Of a stretch of 64,000 bases of DNA, positions 29,732 through 39,655 are shown in pieces. Source of the stretch: Protonemura montana (taxonomy: Eukaryota; Arthropoda; Insecta; Plecoptera; Nemouridae); NCBI GenBank assembly GCA_947568835.1, contig OX387612.1, positions 6,696,001 to 6,760,000 on the forward strand, in the 5' to 3' direction. A program made the translations under genes and the position numbers. A model generated the notes under the pieces. That model did no database searches, had not been told where the DNA came from, and saw only the letters and a program-made list of their open reading frames with translations. Numbering within the stretch: position 1 is the first letter of the stretch; each line of letters starts with the position of its first letter.

Positions 29732-31801
29732 TCATTTCTTCGTTTCACTCTGACCTATCACTCTGGCTTCTTCGAACAACGGCGAGGAGGAGAACACCCG
29801 CGTGGCTACTGAGTGCTCAGACACGGGTACGAAGCAATGCAGTTTTTGCGTGCCGGGAATTGGCCGGGATGACGCAAATCGTGTGGCTAGCAGCTGTTCT
29901 GTGTCTTGGTGCTCCTCAATAGTTCCGAATGTGAAGTTGATGGTCGGGATGGCTTCGACCGCCCAATCGAAGAGTTGCCGGGGTGTTATTATTTGCGACT
30001 CGTAGGGGCGCTGAAGACTCGCCCGCGCTGCCAGCCGCTTGACCGTCCCTCCGACGCCGTCGCAGGCGCTCTTCCCATGTGACGTCGCCGTGAAATGCCA
30101 CTCCACGTCGGCCCCAAAGTCTCTTTGATAGTGGCACAAGTTGGCAAAATTTTTCCTATTTTTATATTGCGAGGCTGCCCCATCAGAAAAAAAGAACATC
30201 TTCTTTATGGTCTGAAATTTATTGTGCAAAAAGCTCACGAGTTTTTTTATGAATAGATGCACTGCGACAGTGTTGTGGATCAAACTCTCGGAAATTACAA
30301 CAAAGCTGATGTGGCGCTCTTCCCCGCCCTCTTTGTAATATGCCACGAAGGGGTGGATGGTGGCGGACGCATTGTTCCAGTGGAACCCCTGGGCCTCGTC
30401 TTGTAGCACGAACGCATAGTTTTCGGCAAAATCACAGATCACCAAAAACTCGCCGGGCAGGAGACCGCACTTGATGTCCGATTGGTGCGAAGATTGTTTT
30501 TTAGCAATAAAAGAGTGGCGGCACAGAGCAACTAATTTTGCACAAAAACTGTCCACGAATTCCTCGGATGAATCGATGTGCGTTTGCAGGGTGCATCGGT
30601 CGGTGCTCTCCCACTGCTTGTAGATAACATTGTCCACCATTTCGTCGTCCAGCAGTTGCGTGAGGCGCTCCTTTAACGGCTCGATGCCCGGGCACTCCTC
30701 ACACTCGCCTAGATGGCATTCGGGGAGGGGACTGTCGCAGACCAACTGCTCAAGGCAGTCGTGGTAAGATGTTATCGGATAAGATTGGTCCACTGTCAAC
30801 TTCGTCAAGTCGGCACCGATGATCATTAGCTTGACGTTTTGGTGGATAGTGCACACGCACACCGAATGAGTCCCACTGGCACCAGGCAACACACAGTTCT
30901 TCGGCCGCAGCTCTGCAAATTTTGAAAATCCTATTTTTTTATTAGGAAATTTGTCCTTGAATTGGGTATGGAGGTCCTTAAGGTTTGAGAGTACGAGCCT
31001 TTTCTGGATGTGCACTCGAGTGCCGCTCGCCTCCTTGACGGAAACATAGTCTTTCTTGCCCGGCATGGCTCGGCTCACATCGTCTGAATTGTAAAAAGAT
31101 TTTACTCGGTCAACTGTGGCTCGGTCAATTGTTTTTCCTGGCTTTGGATTCGGGGTTGACAAAATTCCCTTTTCCAGGACGAGCTTCTTTGCCTTGCGGA
31201 CCATGCGCTCTGACGCTTGAAACTCTGCCACTGTTCGCCGGACAGAGCAGCTCTTCGGGAGGACAGTTAGAACATGCACTTTCTCGCTGTTGGATGTGGA
31301 CGAGTGAAACTTCTCTTTCAGCTGATTAATCATTTCGCGACCATCAGCTGAATCTTGGCCACTGTCGCTTTCAGCGTCGGAGGTAGTGGTTCTTTTAAGC
31401 GCACCTTCGAGTTTCTTCAATTTCTTCCTGGGATAACTGGATTGCGCCAACTTTTTCTTAACAATGGGCGATTGCCCTAGCTCCGCCAAGCCCACGTTGA
31501 TGTTAGACAAAGCAGCGTCTTGTCGGAAAAAATATGCTTGACTCTCGGCGTTTGCACCACTGCAGCCGGGCTGCGAGTTGTCGCCATCGCTGGAGGTCGT
31601 CGTCGTCACTGGAGAGTCGCTGCTGATTGGTTTTACGTAGTTATTTAAATCTTTCCTACATTTGGCACAGATTTTGCTTCCTACTGGAATCGAGGAAATC
31701 TTTTCAATCATCCACGGCTGGACGTTGAGGAGAGACTTCAGCTGTGTGTGGGAAACGTGTTTAAAAGGATTGCAGCACTTCGCTCGAGTAAACGAGTCCA
31801 T
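29732..31801 (-). CDS. Transposase (DDE-type, superfamily unassigned)
   Basis: 689 aa from the ATG at 31799-31801. The N-terminus has a cysteine cluster (C9, C10, then CAKC at 45-48) that could bind zinc. A middle cysteine-rich stretch reads CHLGECEECPG. Downstream are three conserved-looking acidic motifs, CDFAENY (about residue 457), FSDGAASQYKN (about 540) and CDGVGGTVKR (about 580). They are spaced as in a DDE/D catalytic core and flanked by TATSHGKSA. The protein is known to me only as a type of uncharacterised arthropod protein with transposase features. Position inside matching inverted repeats with a target duplication makes the role near certain, though the catalytic residues are inferred. 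Confidence 0.82.
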   Translation of the reverse strand: MDSFTRAKCCNPFKHVSHTQLKSLLNVQPWMIEKISSIPVGSKICAKCRKDLNNYVKPISSDSPVTTTTSSDGDNSQPGCSGANAESQAYFFRQDAALSNINVGLAELGQSPIVKKKLAQSSYPRKKLKKLEGALKRTTTSDAESDSGQDSADGREMINQLKEKFHSSTSNSEKVHVLTVLPKSCSVRRTVAEFQASERMVRKAKKLVLEKGILSTPNPKPGKTIDRATVDRVKSFYNSDDVSRAMPGKKDYVSVKEASGTRVHIQKRLVLSNLKDLHTQFKDKFPNKKIGFSKFAELRPKNCVLPGASGTHSVCVCTIHQNVKLMIIGADLTKLTVDQSYPITSYHDCLEQLVCDSPLPECHLGECEECPGIEPLKERLTQLLDDEMVDNVIYKQWESTDRCTLQTHIDSSEEFVDSFCAKLVALCRHSFIAKKQSSHQSDIKCGLLPGEFLVICDFAENYAFVLQDEAQGFHWNNASATIHPFVAYYKEGGEERHISFVVISESLIHNTVAVHLFIKKLVSFLHNKFQTIKKMFFFSDGAASQYKNRKNFANLCHYQRDFGADVEWHFTATSHGKSACDGVGGTVKRLAARASLQRPYESQIITPRQLFDWAVEAIPTINFTFGTIEEHQDTEQLLATRFASSRPIPGTQKLHCFVPVSEHSVATRVFSSSPLFEEARVIGQSETKK

Positions 31802-32399
31802 GATTAAATTACATAAAATATACAAAACTAAACGCTGTGATTATAACTATTAAATAAACTAGCTATTACTATACTATTGCTATTAATTAAAAATATGTTC
31901 ACAAGACACTTCCAACGGTATTATTAACACCCCTCAATTCACGACGCACAAAAATAATGCAAAGAAAACTTCGAATCACTCGTCTACTTGCACTGAGCTA
32001 AGTGTTTTGCGACTGACCAAGAAACCAATGCAGAAACAACTGAATTCGCTGTCTCACGGCTAAACTTCCGGCCATAAGGGTTGAAAAGAGAAACAGGTAG
32101 CAAGGGCTGCACGTGTTCGTGGTGGGATTCTTTAAATAGAAGTAGGTAAAATATGAATTTCGTCAGATCCGTGGTCATAATGCACGGCAGAAACACAGAC
32201 CTAGTATCGTGACCAGAGCCACATATTATCATGTTTATAGCACAAAGCCCAAAAATATCACATCCTTATAATAAAATTTTAATTGCTCGACTCCATCCCA
32301 AATTCAAATCTTTTCAAGCTTTATTTATGCTATGACAAACTTAGCATAATCGAATGCTTCTGAATTCAATTTGGTTCATGCTCAACAAACTATTTAGCA

Positions 32400-32901
32400 A
32401 AAGCACTTCTAAATTCATACACATCTATACAATAAAAATCTCATAACTTCTGATCATACGGCTGTTAATGATTAATTTTTTTTTCATGGAAAGATAATAG
32501 ACAGGAGATGCTTCACAACAAAACAAAAAAAAAAAAAAAAATTACTTCTCGAGTTATTAAGGGTTGAAATTTAAGGGTGGATTTTTTCTACCCCTAAACT
32601 TGATAAGTAAGCAATTTATGCATTTTTTCTTGTTAATGAAAGCACGATTATCATTTTAGAACTAATCCCATCGTTTTAAGTTTATTTGTTCAAACGCTAG
32701 AGTGAATATAGTGAATGGCCGTGCGGGGCAAAAAGTAAAATATTTTATTTTTCCATCCCCTGCCACGGGCAAACCGCTAGGCGTATGGAAAAAAACTTTA
32801 AAAGAGATTTTTTATTTCCGGTGTTCTAACCCTCCTGAAAATTTCGTCAAGTTCTGAGATAGTGAAGGTTTTGAGTGTGGGCACTTGATATGGAATGACC
32901 C
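32400..32901. repeat. Right terminal inverted repeat
   Basis: Reverse complement of the left end, ending TGGAATGACCC at 32901. Confidence 0.9.
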
Positions 32902-32984
32902 AACCAATAAACCAGGCTCAACATTATCAACAATTCACTATTGCACTGAAGTGCTTTTCTCAAGACGACCAATTCTAAGATCAA

Positions 32985-33183
32985 TAAGTGTTCAGCGTGT
33001 TGGTAACACCCGTTCTCGTGAGATAATCGAAGTTAAGCAACACTGCGCTGGGTCAGGTATTGGATGGGTGACCATTATACAAATGGCCAGTTCTGTTCGC
33101 GAGAGAGGTTAGAGGGATGAAAGTTAGTACAGCAACTTCACTCGCCTTGCTTATCAACCTCTCGACAGCATGGATCTGTGGAC
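32985..33183 (+). mobile_element. 5S-SINE, 3'-truncated
   Basis: Plus-strand copy: 5S-like head with 'gaagttaagcaacactgcgc' and 'attggatgggtgacc', then the body to 'gacagcatggatctgtgga', where it stops abruptly. Confidence 0.8.
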
Positions 33184-33204
33184 ATTAAAGATTTAGTTGT
33201 TAAA

Positions 33205-33312
33205 GACTTGGGAAATTTAATTGTTCTTCACTTAGCATTCAAAACCCAGTCCAAATAGTTTTTGTCAAAACTTGTGGTAAGGTGAGATAAAGTAGACATG
33301 GGTCTTAGACCC
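33205..33312 (+). repeat. Rep-A half
   Basis: 'Cacttagcattcaaaaccca', then 'gtccaaatagtttttgtc', 'aaaacttgtggtaaggtgag' and 'gtagacatgggtctta'. This matches one arm of the hairpin repeat at 48.0 kb. Confidence 0.65.
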
Positions 33313-33599
33313 ATAACGATAGCCAATTTCTTGCAAATAAAGACTGGCTGACAAAACTAAGCCAACTTTTTAATCATCTTTTAAAAAAGAAGTGACTCTG
33401 CAAGTAAATGTGTGCCAATTTTTTAATTGTAAAAAACTAAAATTTGCTCGTTTTTTGAAGGGGATTGGCAAATGGCCCTGTTCATTTCGTCCATTCAAAA
33501 TCAAAGCAAAAAAATATTTTGATAGTTCGATTTAGAAATTAACGCAATGAAGGTAAACAAATTTTTGTTAAAAAATGCTCTTTGACAGAGTCAAAGAGT

Positions 33600-33718
33600 T
33601 TTTACAATTTAAGCACATAACATAGAACACATAGATATTGACTTGTCATATGCCATTATGTAGTTACCTACATGGTTTTTTTAATGATCCAATAAAAGCA
33701 ATTCAATTCAATTCAATA
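33600..33718 (+). mobile_element. Probable LINE 3' end
   Basis: About 110 bp ending in 'ccaataaaagcaattcaattcaattcaa', a polyadenylation-like signal followed by an (AATTC)n tail, as at the ends of non-LTR retrotransposons. No coding part remains. Confidence 0.4.
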
Positions 33719-34429
33719 AGGAAATTTGCATTTTATAATTTAGCTTAAGAACAACCTCGCAAAAGTGCCATTTTTCCACACACATTATTTGTTAGTTAGT
33801 AACAAACGCCAATTTGTTCGGGGCTATATTTTCAAAAATACAAAATGTGTTAGTTTTTTAGTTATCGATCTTGATTATTTTAGTCATTTAAGTCATTAGT
33901 CATTGTTTAGTAACTTGTCATATCCTGAGGCCCTAAATAGTTGGACAATAGTCGGAAAGATTTTTCGATTTTTTTTTTAACTATTCTTTTTAACTGACAT
34001 GGATGGATGTACAAATAAAAAAAAAGGAATTTTTAAATTGTATATAATATTTCAGCCGGAGCATACGGCACCTCCATCGGCATAAAAATAACAAGGGAAT
34101 TGTTTCACATTACCAAGTTTAAAGAGCTTTTGTATCCAAACGAAACTTCCGACATAAACATACCTTTTGTTGTGCCCTGGATAATCAACGAATATTATAC
34201 TACTAGAGCAGCCAGCAGCGCAAAATCAGCTCCTACATTAACAATATTTTTGTAAAAACTAAAAGTAATCGATTACAACCCGTCTCAAAAATACCCTCAT
34301 CTTTCACTTACAAATTCGTTCTCAAAAATAAATAATAGAAAACGCAATGGTCTCATCGCTTTCCCTCTACGAAACAATATTATAAAACACCAGCAAATCC
34401 TCCATCTTAAAAATACATCCATTGTATAA
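33719..34429. other. Unassigned AT-rich stretch
   Basis: No gene or repeat recognised. Confidence 0.3.
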
Positions 34430-34479
34430 ATATCGCGCGGGCGGGAATCGAAAGCGGACCCTACAGCAATCAGATCCAC

Positions 34480-34562
34480 TCACCTGTCGATCGTTGCTCT
34501 GTGGTAAACGTGCTCACTTCGTGTGGTGGAGGTGAGGCGTTCGACTCCCAGTTCTGAGCTCG
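34480..34562 (+). other. tRNA-like module
   Basis: 'Gctctgtggtaaacgtgctc' (A-box-like) followed by 'aggcgttcgactccca' (B-box). An adjacent minus-strand module at 34440-34495 has 'tttcgattcccgcc'. The pair lies just left of the outer arm. Confidence 0.45.
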
Positions 34563-34734
34563 GATCGCTCTGTTTTCTAATCATCGAACTTGTAAATATT
34601 GATTTAAAAAAATGCCCATAACTTTTGCATTTAAACGATCCATGTCTCAGCGGTATTCAATCACGCAATAACTTTGAAATCTTCGGACTTACTCCGAATA
34701 AAAAAAAAATAGATATATTGGTCCTATAGCGGTA

Positions 34735-34805
34735 ATCGAACTAGCACCATCCTGGGTTCGAATCGGATAGCATAACCACTCGGGTACGAGAGCCACCGCT
34801 AAATG
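34735..34805 (-). other. tRNA-like module, mirrored at 37640-37715
   Basis: Reverse strand reads 'ggtggctctcgtacccgagt', 'ggttatgctatccgattcga' and 'gctagttcgattaccgct', similar to the module at the other end of the palindrome. Confidence 0.5.
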
Positions 34806-35464
34806 ACTGATTTATAGTGAATACTAATTGCAGATAAACTACCTGCAACAGGTACTATATGGGTTACCGACTGATGGCCGTGATTTATCGACATTTTATT
34901 TTATCAAGTACATTTGATATCCAACAGACTGCGTTTGCGATCACGATGTGACTTAACTCGACTGCTGGTTCGATGATACTTGTTTGGTATGGTTGGGCAG
35001 GGGACATGTGCTTAGCAACGGGGCTTGACTAGAGTTCCTCCAGTCGGGCTCTAAGGCTTGCATTTTCGCGTTAGATCGTGGCAACTGGTGAAAGCCCAAC
35101 ATTGTTTAGAGTGGGCGATTGCCCGCACTGCTTGGTGTTGGGGCAGGTCCGGCATTTACACACTGTGTAGAAGCTAAACATTCTTTCTCTGAAAGACTGT
35201 AGTTATAATGTCGGTGAATTTTAGTCTATTTACTTGTCCCATGAATGTAATATGGAAGTATGTAGTATATAAAATGATTTCAATTGACATTAATTGTTAC
35301 TGTGCTATTTTTTTTTTAGTTCTTAGCGTAATAATGGAAAATGAGGTGTAAAATTGCGCGAATATTTCAAATATTTCACACATCAATATTTCACAAATAT
35401 TTCAAAATTGTCCTATTAGCGTGAACTTTACATCTTTGCACGTCATCCTGACATAAAATAAAAA

Positions 35465-35505
35465 TTACGTTACCACTCGACCACGAGAGCTACTACTGAC
35501 CCGGC
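35465..35505 (-). other. Partial tRNA-like module, mirrored at 36800
   Basis: Reverse strand reads 'agtagctctcgtggtcgagt' then 'ggtaac', an A-box/D-arm-like half. Its mirror partner near 36800-36890 is complete, with 'cttgtggtcgcgtggtaacg' and 'agcgttcgatgcca'. Confidence 0.45.
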
Positions 35506-35617
35506 TCCTTTTATAATAAAAATATATTACTGATATATAGGAAAAAGGAGCAGATATTAGTAACGTTGGATAGTTTAGCATTGAAGTTGTTTTTATTTCG
35601 GGCAATTAGCATCTGTG

Positions 35618-35690
35618 CAGCGTAGCTCTGTGGTTAGCGTGCTGGCTTCGTAACGTGGAGGTAGTACGTTCGCGTCCCGGTCGTGTCGCT
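35618..35690 (+). other. tRNA-Arg-like module in the inner left arm
   Basis: 'Gcgtagctctgtggttagcg', then 'tgctggcttcgtaacgtgga', then 'gtacgttcgcgtcccgg'. D-arm, anticodon-like TTCGTAA loop and B-box are recognisable, but stems are imperfect and the acceptor ends do not pair well. It is therefore a tRNA-derived repeat head rather than a tRNA gene. Confidence 0.55.
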
Positions 35691-36009
35691 TTTTGGCAGC
35701 TCCAGGTGCAAGTCGCTCTGGTATCGAATAATCGAACAGTGCCAATATCAAAAATGTTATAAGTCCTGAGTGTAGTACAAAATTCTGCCAACAGGTGGCA
35801 CTGAGGAGCTTATCACTCATATCTGTTCCCATATACTTGATGCTAGACTTAGGAGCTGCACACGGGGTATAGGTGGGGTTTGGGGTCGTGGGAACGTCCC
35901 GCAAAATTGGCGAGTGCGACTGGCGCGAAGCGCCAGGAGCGCTCGGCAATTTTGCTACTGTCTAAACATACGCCAAAAAAAAAGATATATCATAGTCAGT
36001 TAGGCTACA

Positions 36010-36092
36010 TGTTTGGATTCGAACCCGGTATCTCTCCTAACTTATTCCGTGGAGGGCAATCTAGGCAGAGCCTCTAACTGCATGACCACGCG
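36010..36092 (-). other. tRNA-like module near the palindrome centre
   Basis: Reverse strand reads 'tccgcgtggtcatgcagtta' and ends in a perfect B-box 'accgggttcgaatcc'. The middle is about 10 bases too long for an ordinary tRNA. Confidence 0.5.
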
Positions 36093-36619
36093 GACATATA
36101 TTTAAATGGGATTTTTGTAGTATTTAAGTCTCCTGACTCCCTTTCCATGAGTAGATGTTGCATTCGAACAGTAAAATTCTTCTGCCATCGAGCTGGTTCG
36201 AATCGAGTTAGGAAGCAACTCAACGCCACCGAAGTAGCGTCAGCAGCATTGTGCCACGCAGACGATCGTATTTAATGGAGTGACTTGAACGTATTGTAAT
36301 TTCATGTCACATTGAATTACTTGCCACTGCATCGACCGAATCAAATCGACGCATCTGTCCGAATTATCCAGTTTGTAAGCTACCAAGGTCTTCGCGCCAG
36401 TCGCGCCCGCCAGTTTTGCGGGCCGAACCAACAACCCCTAACATCGCGTGCAGCTCCTAAGTCTTGCATCAAGTATATGGGAACAGACATGAGTGAAAAC
36501 CTCCTCAGCGCCACCTGCTGGCAGGATTTTGTACTACACTCTGGACGAACATTTTTTGATATTCTCAACGTTGGATTATTCGATACCAGAGCGACTTGCA
36601 CTCGGAGCTGGCAAAAAGC

Positions 36620-36695
36620 TACGTGGCCGGTACGCGAACGCTCTTCCTCCGCCTTACGAAACCAGCACGCTAACCACAGAGCTACGCTGCACAGA
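36620..36695 (-). other. tRNA-Arg-like module in the inner right arm
   Basis: Reverse complement of the module at 35618-35690, with the same D-arm and B-box phrases (B-box 'gcgttcgcgtaccgg'). Confidence 0.55.
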
Positions 36696-36799
36696 TGGTT
36701 GTTTCCTGAAATAAAGCAACTTCAATGCTAAATTTCCAACGTTACTTATAACTGTCCTTTTTGCTGTATATCAGTAATTTATATTTATTATCAAACCAG

Positions 36800-36885
36800 C
36801 GCCGCTTGTACCCTCTCTTGTGGTCGCGTGGTAACGCGTGGTCTGATTCAAATGCAGAAGGGCCAGCGTTCGATGCCAGTTACTG
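36800..36885 (+). other. tRNA-like module
   Basis: 'Ctctcttgtggtcgcgtggt', 'aacgcgtggtctgattcaaa', 'agggccagcgttcgatgcca'. A-box-like and B-box-like parts are present. Confidence 0.5.
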
Positions 36886-37639
36886 TAACTTGTTTTTTTG
36901 GACGTTATGATGACGTGAAAATAGTTAAAATTCAGACCATTGAAAATTGTTGGAATATTCGTCGTGAAAATACGTATTACAGATTTTAAAGGACGTTGAA
37001 TTTCGTTGTATACCACAGTAATGTACTATTTTAATTTAACTGACTAAAATAGGACATAAACTGTAATGTAGTCAAAAATGTAGTCATGGAATGAGTAGAT
37101 ATGCGATACAACATTGAAAAATTATTGATATCCCAACGTACAATTAAAGAGAAGAATTGTATACATATGTAACCATACATATAATTCATATGCGACAATC
37201 ACAGAAAAAAAATAAAAAATCACCGAATTATTAACTACGGGCCTGCAGAGAAGGAAGGTTTCGCTTTTACAACGCGCGTAAACGCCGGACCTAACCCCAA
37301 CACCAAGCAGTGCTGGGCCACTCGGCCACTCCAAAAAATGTTGGGCTTTCACCAGTTGCCACGATCTAACGCGAAAGTGCAAGCCTTAGAGCCCGACTGG
37401 AGGAACGCCAGTCGAACCCCGCTGCTCGATGCTAAACCCCCGGTCAACCATACCAAACAAGTGTCACCGAACCAGCAGTCGAGTTAAGTCACATCGTGAT
37501 CACAAACGCAGTCTGTTGGATATCAAAAGTACTTGATTAATTAAAATGTCGATAAATCACGGCCATCGGTCGGTAACCCATATAGTACCTGTTGCAGGTA
37601 GTTTATCTGCAATAAATATGCATTATACATCTCTAGTAT

Positions 37640-37715
37640 TGTGTGGCTGGTCTCGTGGCCGAGAGGTATGATCCCCGATTCACATACGAGAGGATGACCG
37701 TTCGATTACTGCTAT
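37640..37715 (+). other. tRNA-like module at the right end
   Basis: 'Ggctggtctcgtggccgaga' resembles a Ser/Leu-type D-arm. 'Ccgattcacatacgagagga' follows, then 'ccgttcgattactgct'. A T-run comes immediately after, as a pol III terminator would. Confidence 0.5.
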
Positions 37716-37730
37716 TAATCTTATTTTTTT

Positions 37731-38755
37731 TTTTAATCGCTGACATCTGTCAAATCACCCCTATCACTCAAATAATTTTAGATCACTCAAATCAGCTTAC
37801 ATCATTTAAAGAAACTTAGAATAAAATTAAGCGGAGATGTTCAGGCCAACCAAGAATACCAGGTGTGCTGGTTTCACGTGGAATGACCCATGTGCTGAAT
37901 CCTGCTGAACAAAAAGTCTGTATCCCATGTACCCAAGATGTACTACCATTTTACATCAAACTTCCTTCCAATTTACTCGAGCTACAACGCATTCTACTCT
38001 TTTCAAGCAACCCTAAACACAGCTTCCTTCTCAACAATCCCTTCATCTAGATAAAGATAAGATAAATTATGCCTTTAATAGTATTTTTATTTGTTTTGAG
38101 AAAATGTTACTACTCTTTCAAAAATCAAAGTTCACTCTAAATAATCTATACAAAACTAATTTAGTATGTTTTGGTTTTGGTTCAGTATGTTTTGGCTTGC
38201 AATATAAGTGCAAGTCCTTGGTGATTTGCAGAAAAGTCGGAAAACAATTTTTCGTCTTTGAATTAGTTGCGTAATCTTGTCTAGGCTGGGGCTGAAAAAA
38301 TGCTTTGTATTTTGATAAATGTATCACTAATTGAGCATAAAATCGGCATGTTTTTGGTAATTATGTGACCACAATGTCACCGAGCTCATTTTGATGCTAC
38401 TTTCAAGTCAGTTTTATGTTGGAAAGCGCCAAAAACGTGTTAAAGTGTTTTCTTTTGCGTTTTTTGCTCGTGATTTTTTGCATTTTTAACCCACAAAAAG
38501 CGGTCATATTGCATTATTTCTTGGCTCAGCCTCGTTCAATTTTAAATAAAAATTAGCCATTGAACTGGAGACAAAATTGGGGGACTAAAATGCATTAAAG
38601 TTAAAAAAAAAAAAAAACGGTTTTGCTTTCACCGTTAACATACTTTTAAAGTTTTTAAAATTAAAATTGCATATATTTCGAAACTAAATGTTATTTTTAC
38701 CATAGGTAAATTTTGTTAAGTTATAATTTATAATTAGTTTGAAATATTAGGTAAT
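37731..38755. other. Unassigned; one transposon-end-like motif
   Basis: At about 37872-37892 'tttcacgtggaatgaccca' resembles the terminal motif of the transposon at 29.1 kb (TGGAATGACCC end) and may be a remnant end of a relative. Nothing else was recognised. Confidence 0.35.
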
Positions 38756-38759
38756 GTAT

Positions 38760-39145
38760 GGGTGTGGATCGTGGAGTTTGAATGGAACGGATGAAAGAAG
38801 AATGGAATCAGCGCGGATAAAGTGTACAGGTAAGGAGTATTGAAGGAGTGACGAAGTTCGACAAGATTAAAAACAAAATACCGAGAAAACGAATAAATAT
38901 AGAGAGAGGTTTTAAAATTGAGAAAGAAATGTTGAAATTATTTGGAAAGGAGGAAGAAAGATTGCCAAGAAAGATTTTAAGCTTGGAATATGAGAGAATG
39001 GGAAGAGGAAAACCAAGAGAAAGATGGACAAGCAGGTGTGGAGGAACGAGGTGTGAAATGGAATCAAGTAGAAGATAAAGGAAGAAGGCTAGATAAGGAA
39101 GTATGGAAGAAGTTGATGAACGAAAAGGGGTATGAAAAGTAGAAA
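38760..39145 (+). pseudogene. LINE reverse-transcriptase C-terminal remnant
   Basis: Plus-strand text with frame changes that in pieces reads like the extreme C-terminus of RTE/jockey-type LINE polymerases. 'GVTKFDKIKN' at 38846 and 'ERLPRKILSLEYERMGRGKP' then 'RERW' at about 38956-39025 are in one frame. After a frameshift, 'RGVKWNQVEDKGRRLDKEVW' lies at about 39046-39110 with a stop after 'KGYEK'. It is heavily decayed and not functional. Confidence 0.65.
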
Positions 39146-39469
39146 AATGATTTGGCACATTAAATTGAATACATTCAATGGATGAAAAATGAAATCGATT
39201 TAAAACAAATGTATAATAGATTCCCTTGTAAATATCGTGGGCCAGAAAGAGTTAAATCGAAGCGAAGGAATAAGCATCATCACACATGCGTATCACACGC
39301 ACGCACGCACGCTCCTGCGTAGAGAAGTCAACGGTCGCTGTCCGGATCCAGACAACAAAGAAAGCAGTTCTAACGGAGTAAGCCAGCAACCAGGCTATCA
39401 TGTCGCCGAGGAGTAAGCACGAGCCACACATCGTTCTTTCACCTAAGAAATCAATACTCGACTACAGCG
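39146..39469. other. Unassigned
   Basis: Short (CACG)n-like run near 39290-39312. No gene was seen. Confidence 0.3.
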
Positions 39470-39650
39470 TTGAGTTTATACGTACAGTCAGAGGGCCAGC
39501 GTTACTGTTTAAACATTCTGCTGAGCAAACAAGACGACAAAAATGTAGTAACGGAGGATGAAATCATATAGCAACCTCAAAAATTAAATAAATGCGACTT
39601 AAAATATCGACACATGTTTATCAATCATTGAGTTTAAATATTAATAAAGT
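39470..39650 (-). repeat. Rep-B, reverse orientation
   Basis: Reverse strand reads 'gtttgctcagcagaatgttt', 'aaacagtaacgctggccctc' and 'gattgataaacatgtgtcga'. The copy is missing the ACGGCCGC core. Confidence 0.55.
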
Positions 39651-39655
39651 GTTAC

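Larger units (their letters stand above)
29122..32901 (-). mobile_element. DNA transposon with 0.5-kb inverted repeats, apparently intact
   Basis: A 3780-bp element. Both ends begin GGGTCATTCCATATCAAGTG, and the inverted repeats stay closely matched for about 500 bp. Flanking AACC at 29118-29121 and 32902-32905 is a 4-bp target duplication. Inside is one long transposase frame (29732-31801, minus strand) plus about 600 bp of non-coding DNA at its 5' side (31802-32395). The near identity of the two inverted repeats and the open transposase argue for recent activity. A 4-bp duplication fits groups such as Sola2, but the superfamily was not verified. Confidence 0.9.
34430..37730. repeat. 3.3-kb imperfect palindrome with tRNA-like modules
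   Basis: Two nested pairs of inverted arms share nearly the same centre (about 36.16-36.23 kb). The outer arms are 34840-35180 against 37270-37615, at roughly 85-90 per cent identity. The inner arms are 35560-35945 against 36375-36750. About a dozen tRNA-like segments with B-box motifs (GTTCGANNCC type) lie in and between the arms, many also mirrored. No protein-coding potential was found. The best-supported tRNA-like segments are listed separately. I know of no named element with this layout. Confidence 0.75.

Noticed and set aside
34430-37730. A cluster of functional tRNA genes
   Set aside because: The modules have A-box- and B-box-like parts, but the acceptor and anticodon stems do not pair properly and lengths are off. 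They are better read as tRNA-derived repeats.
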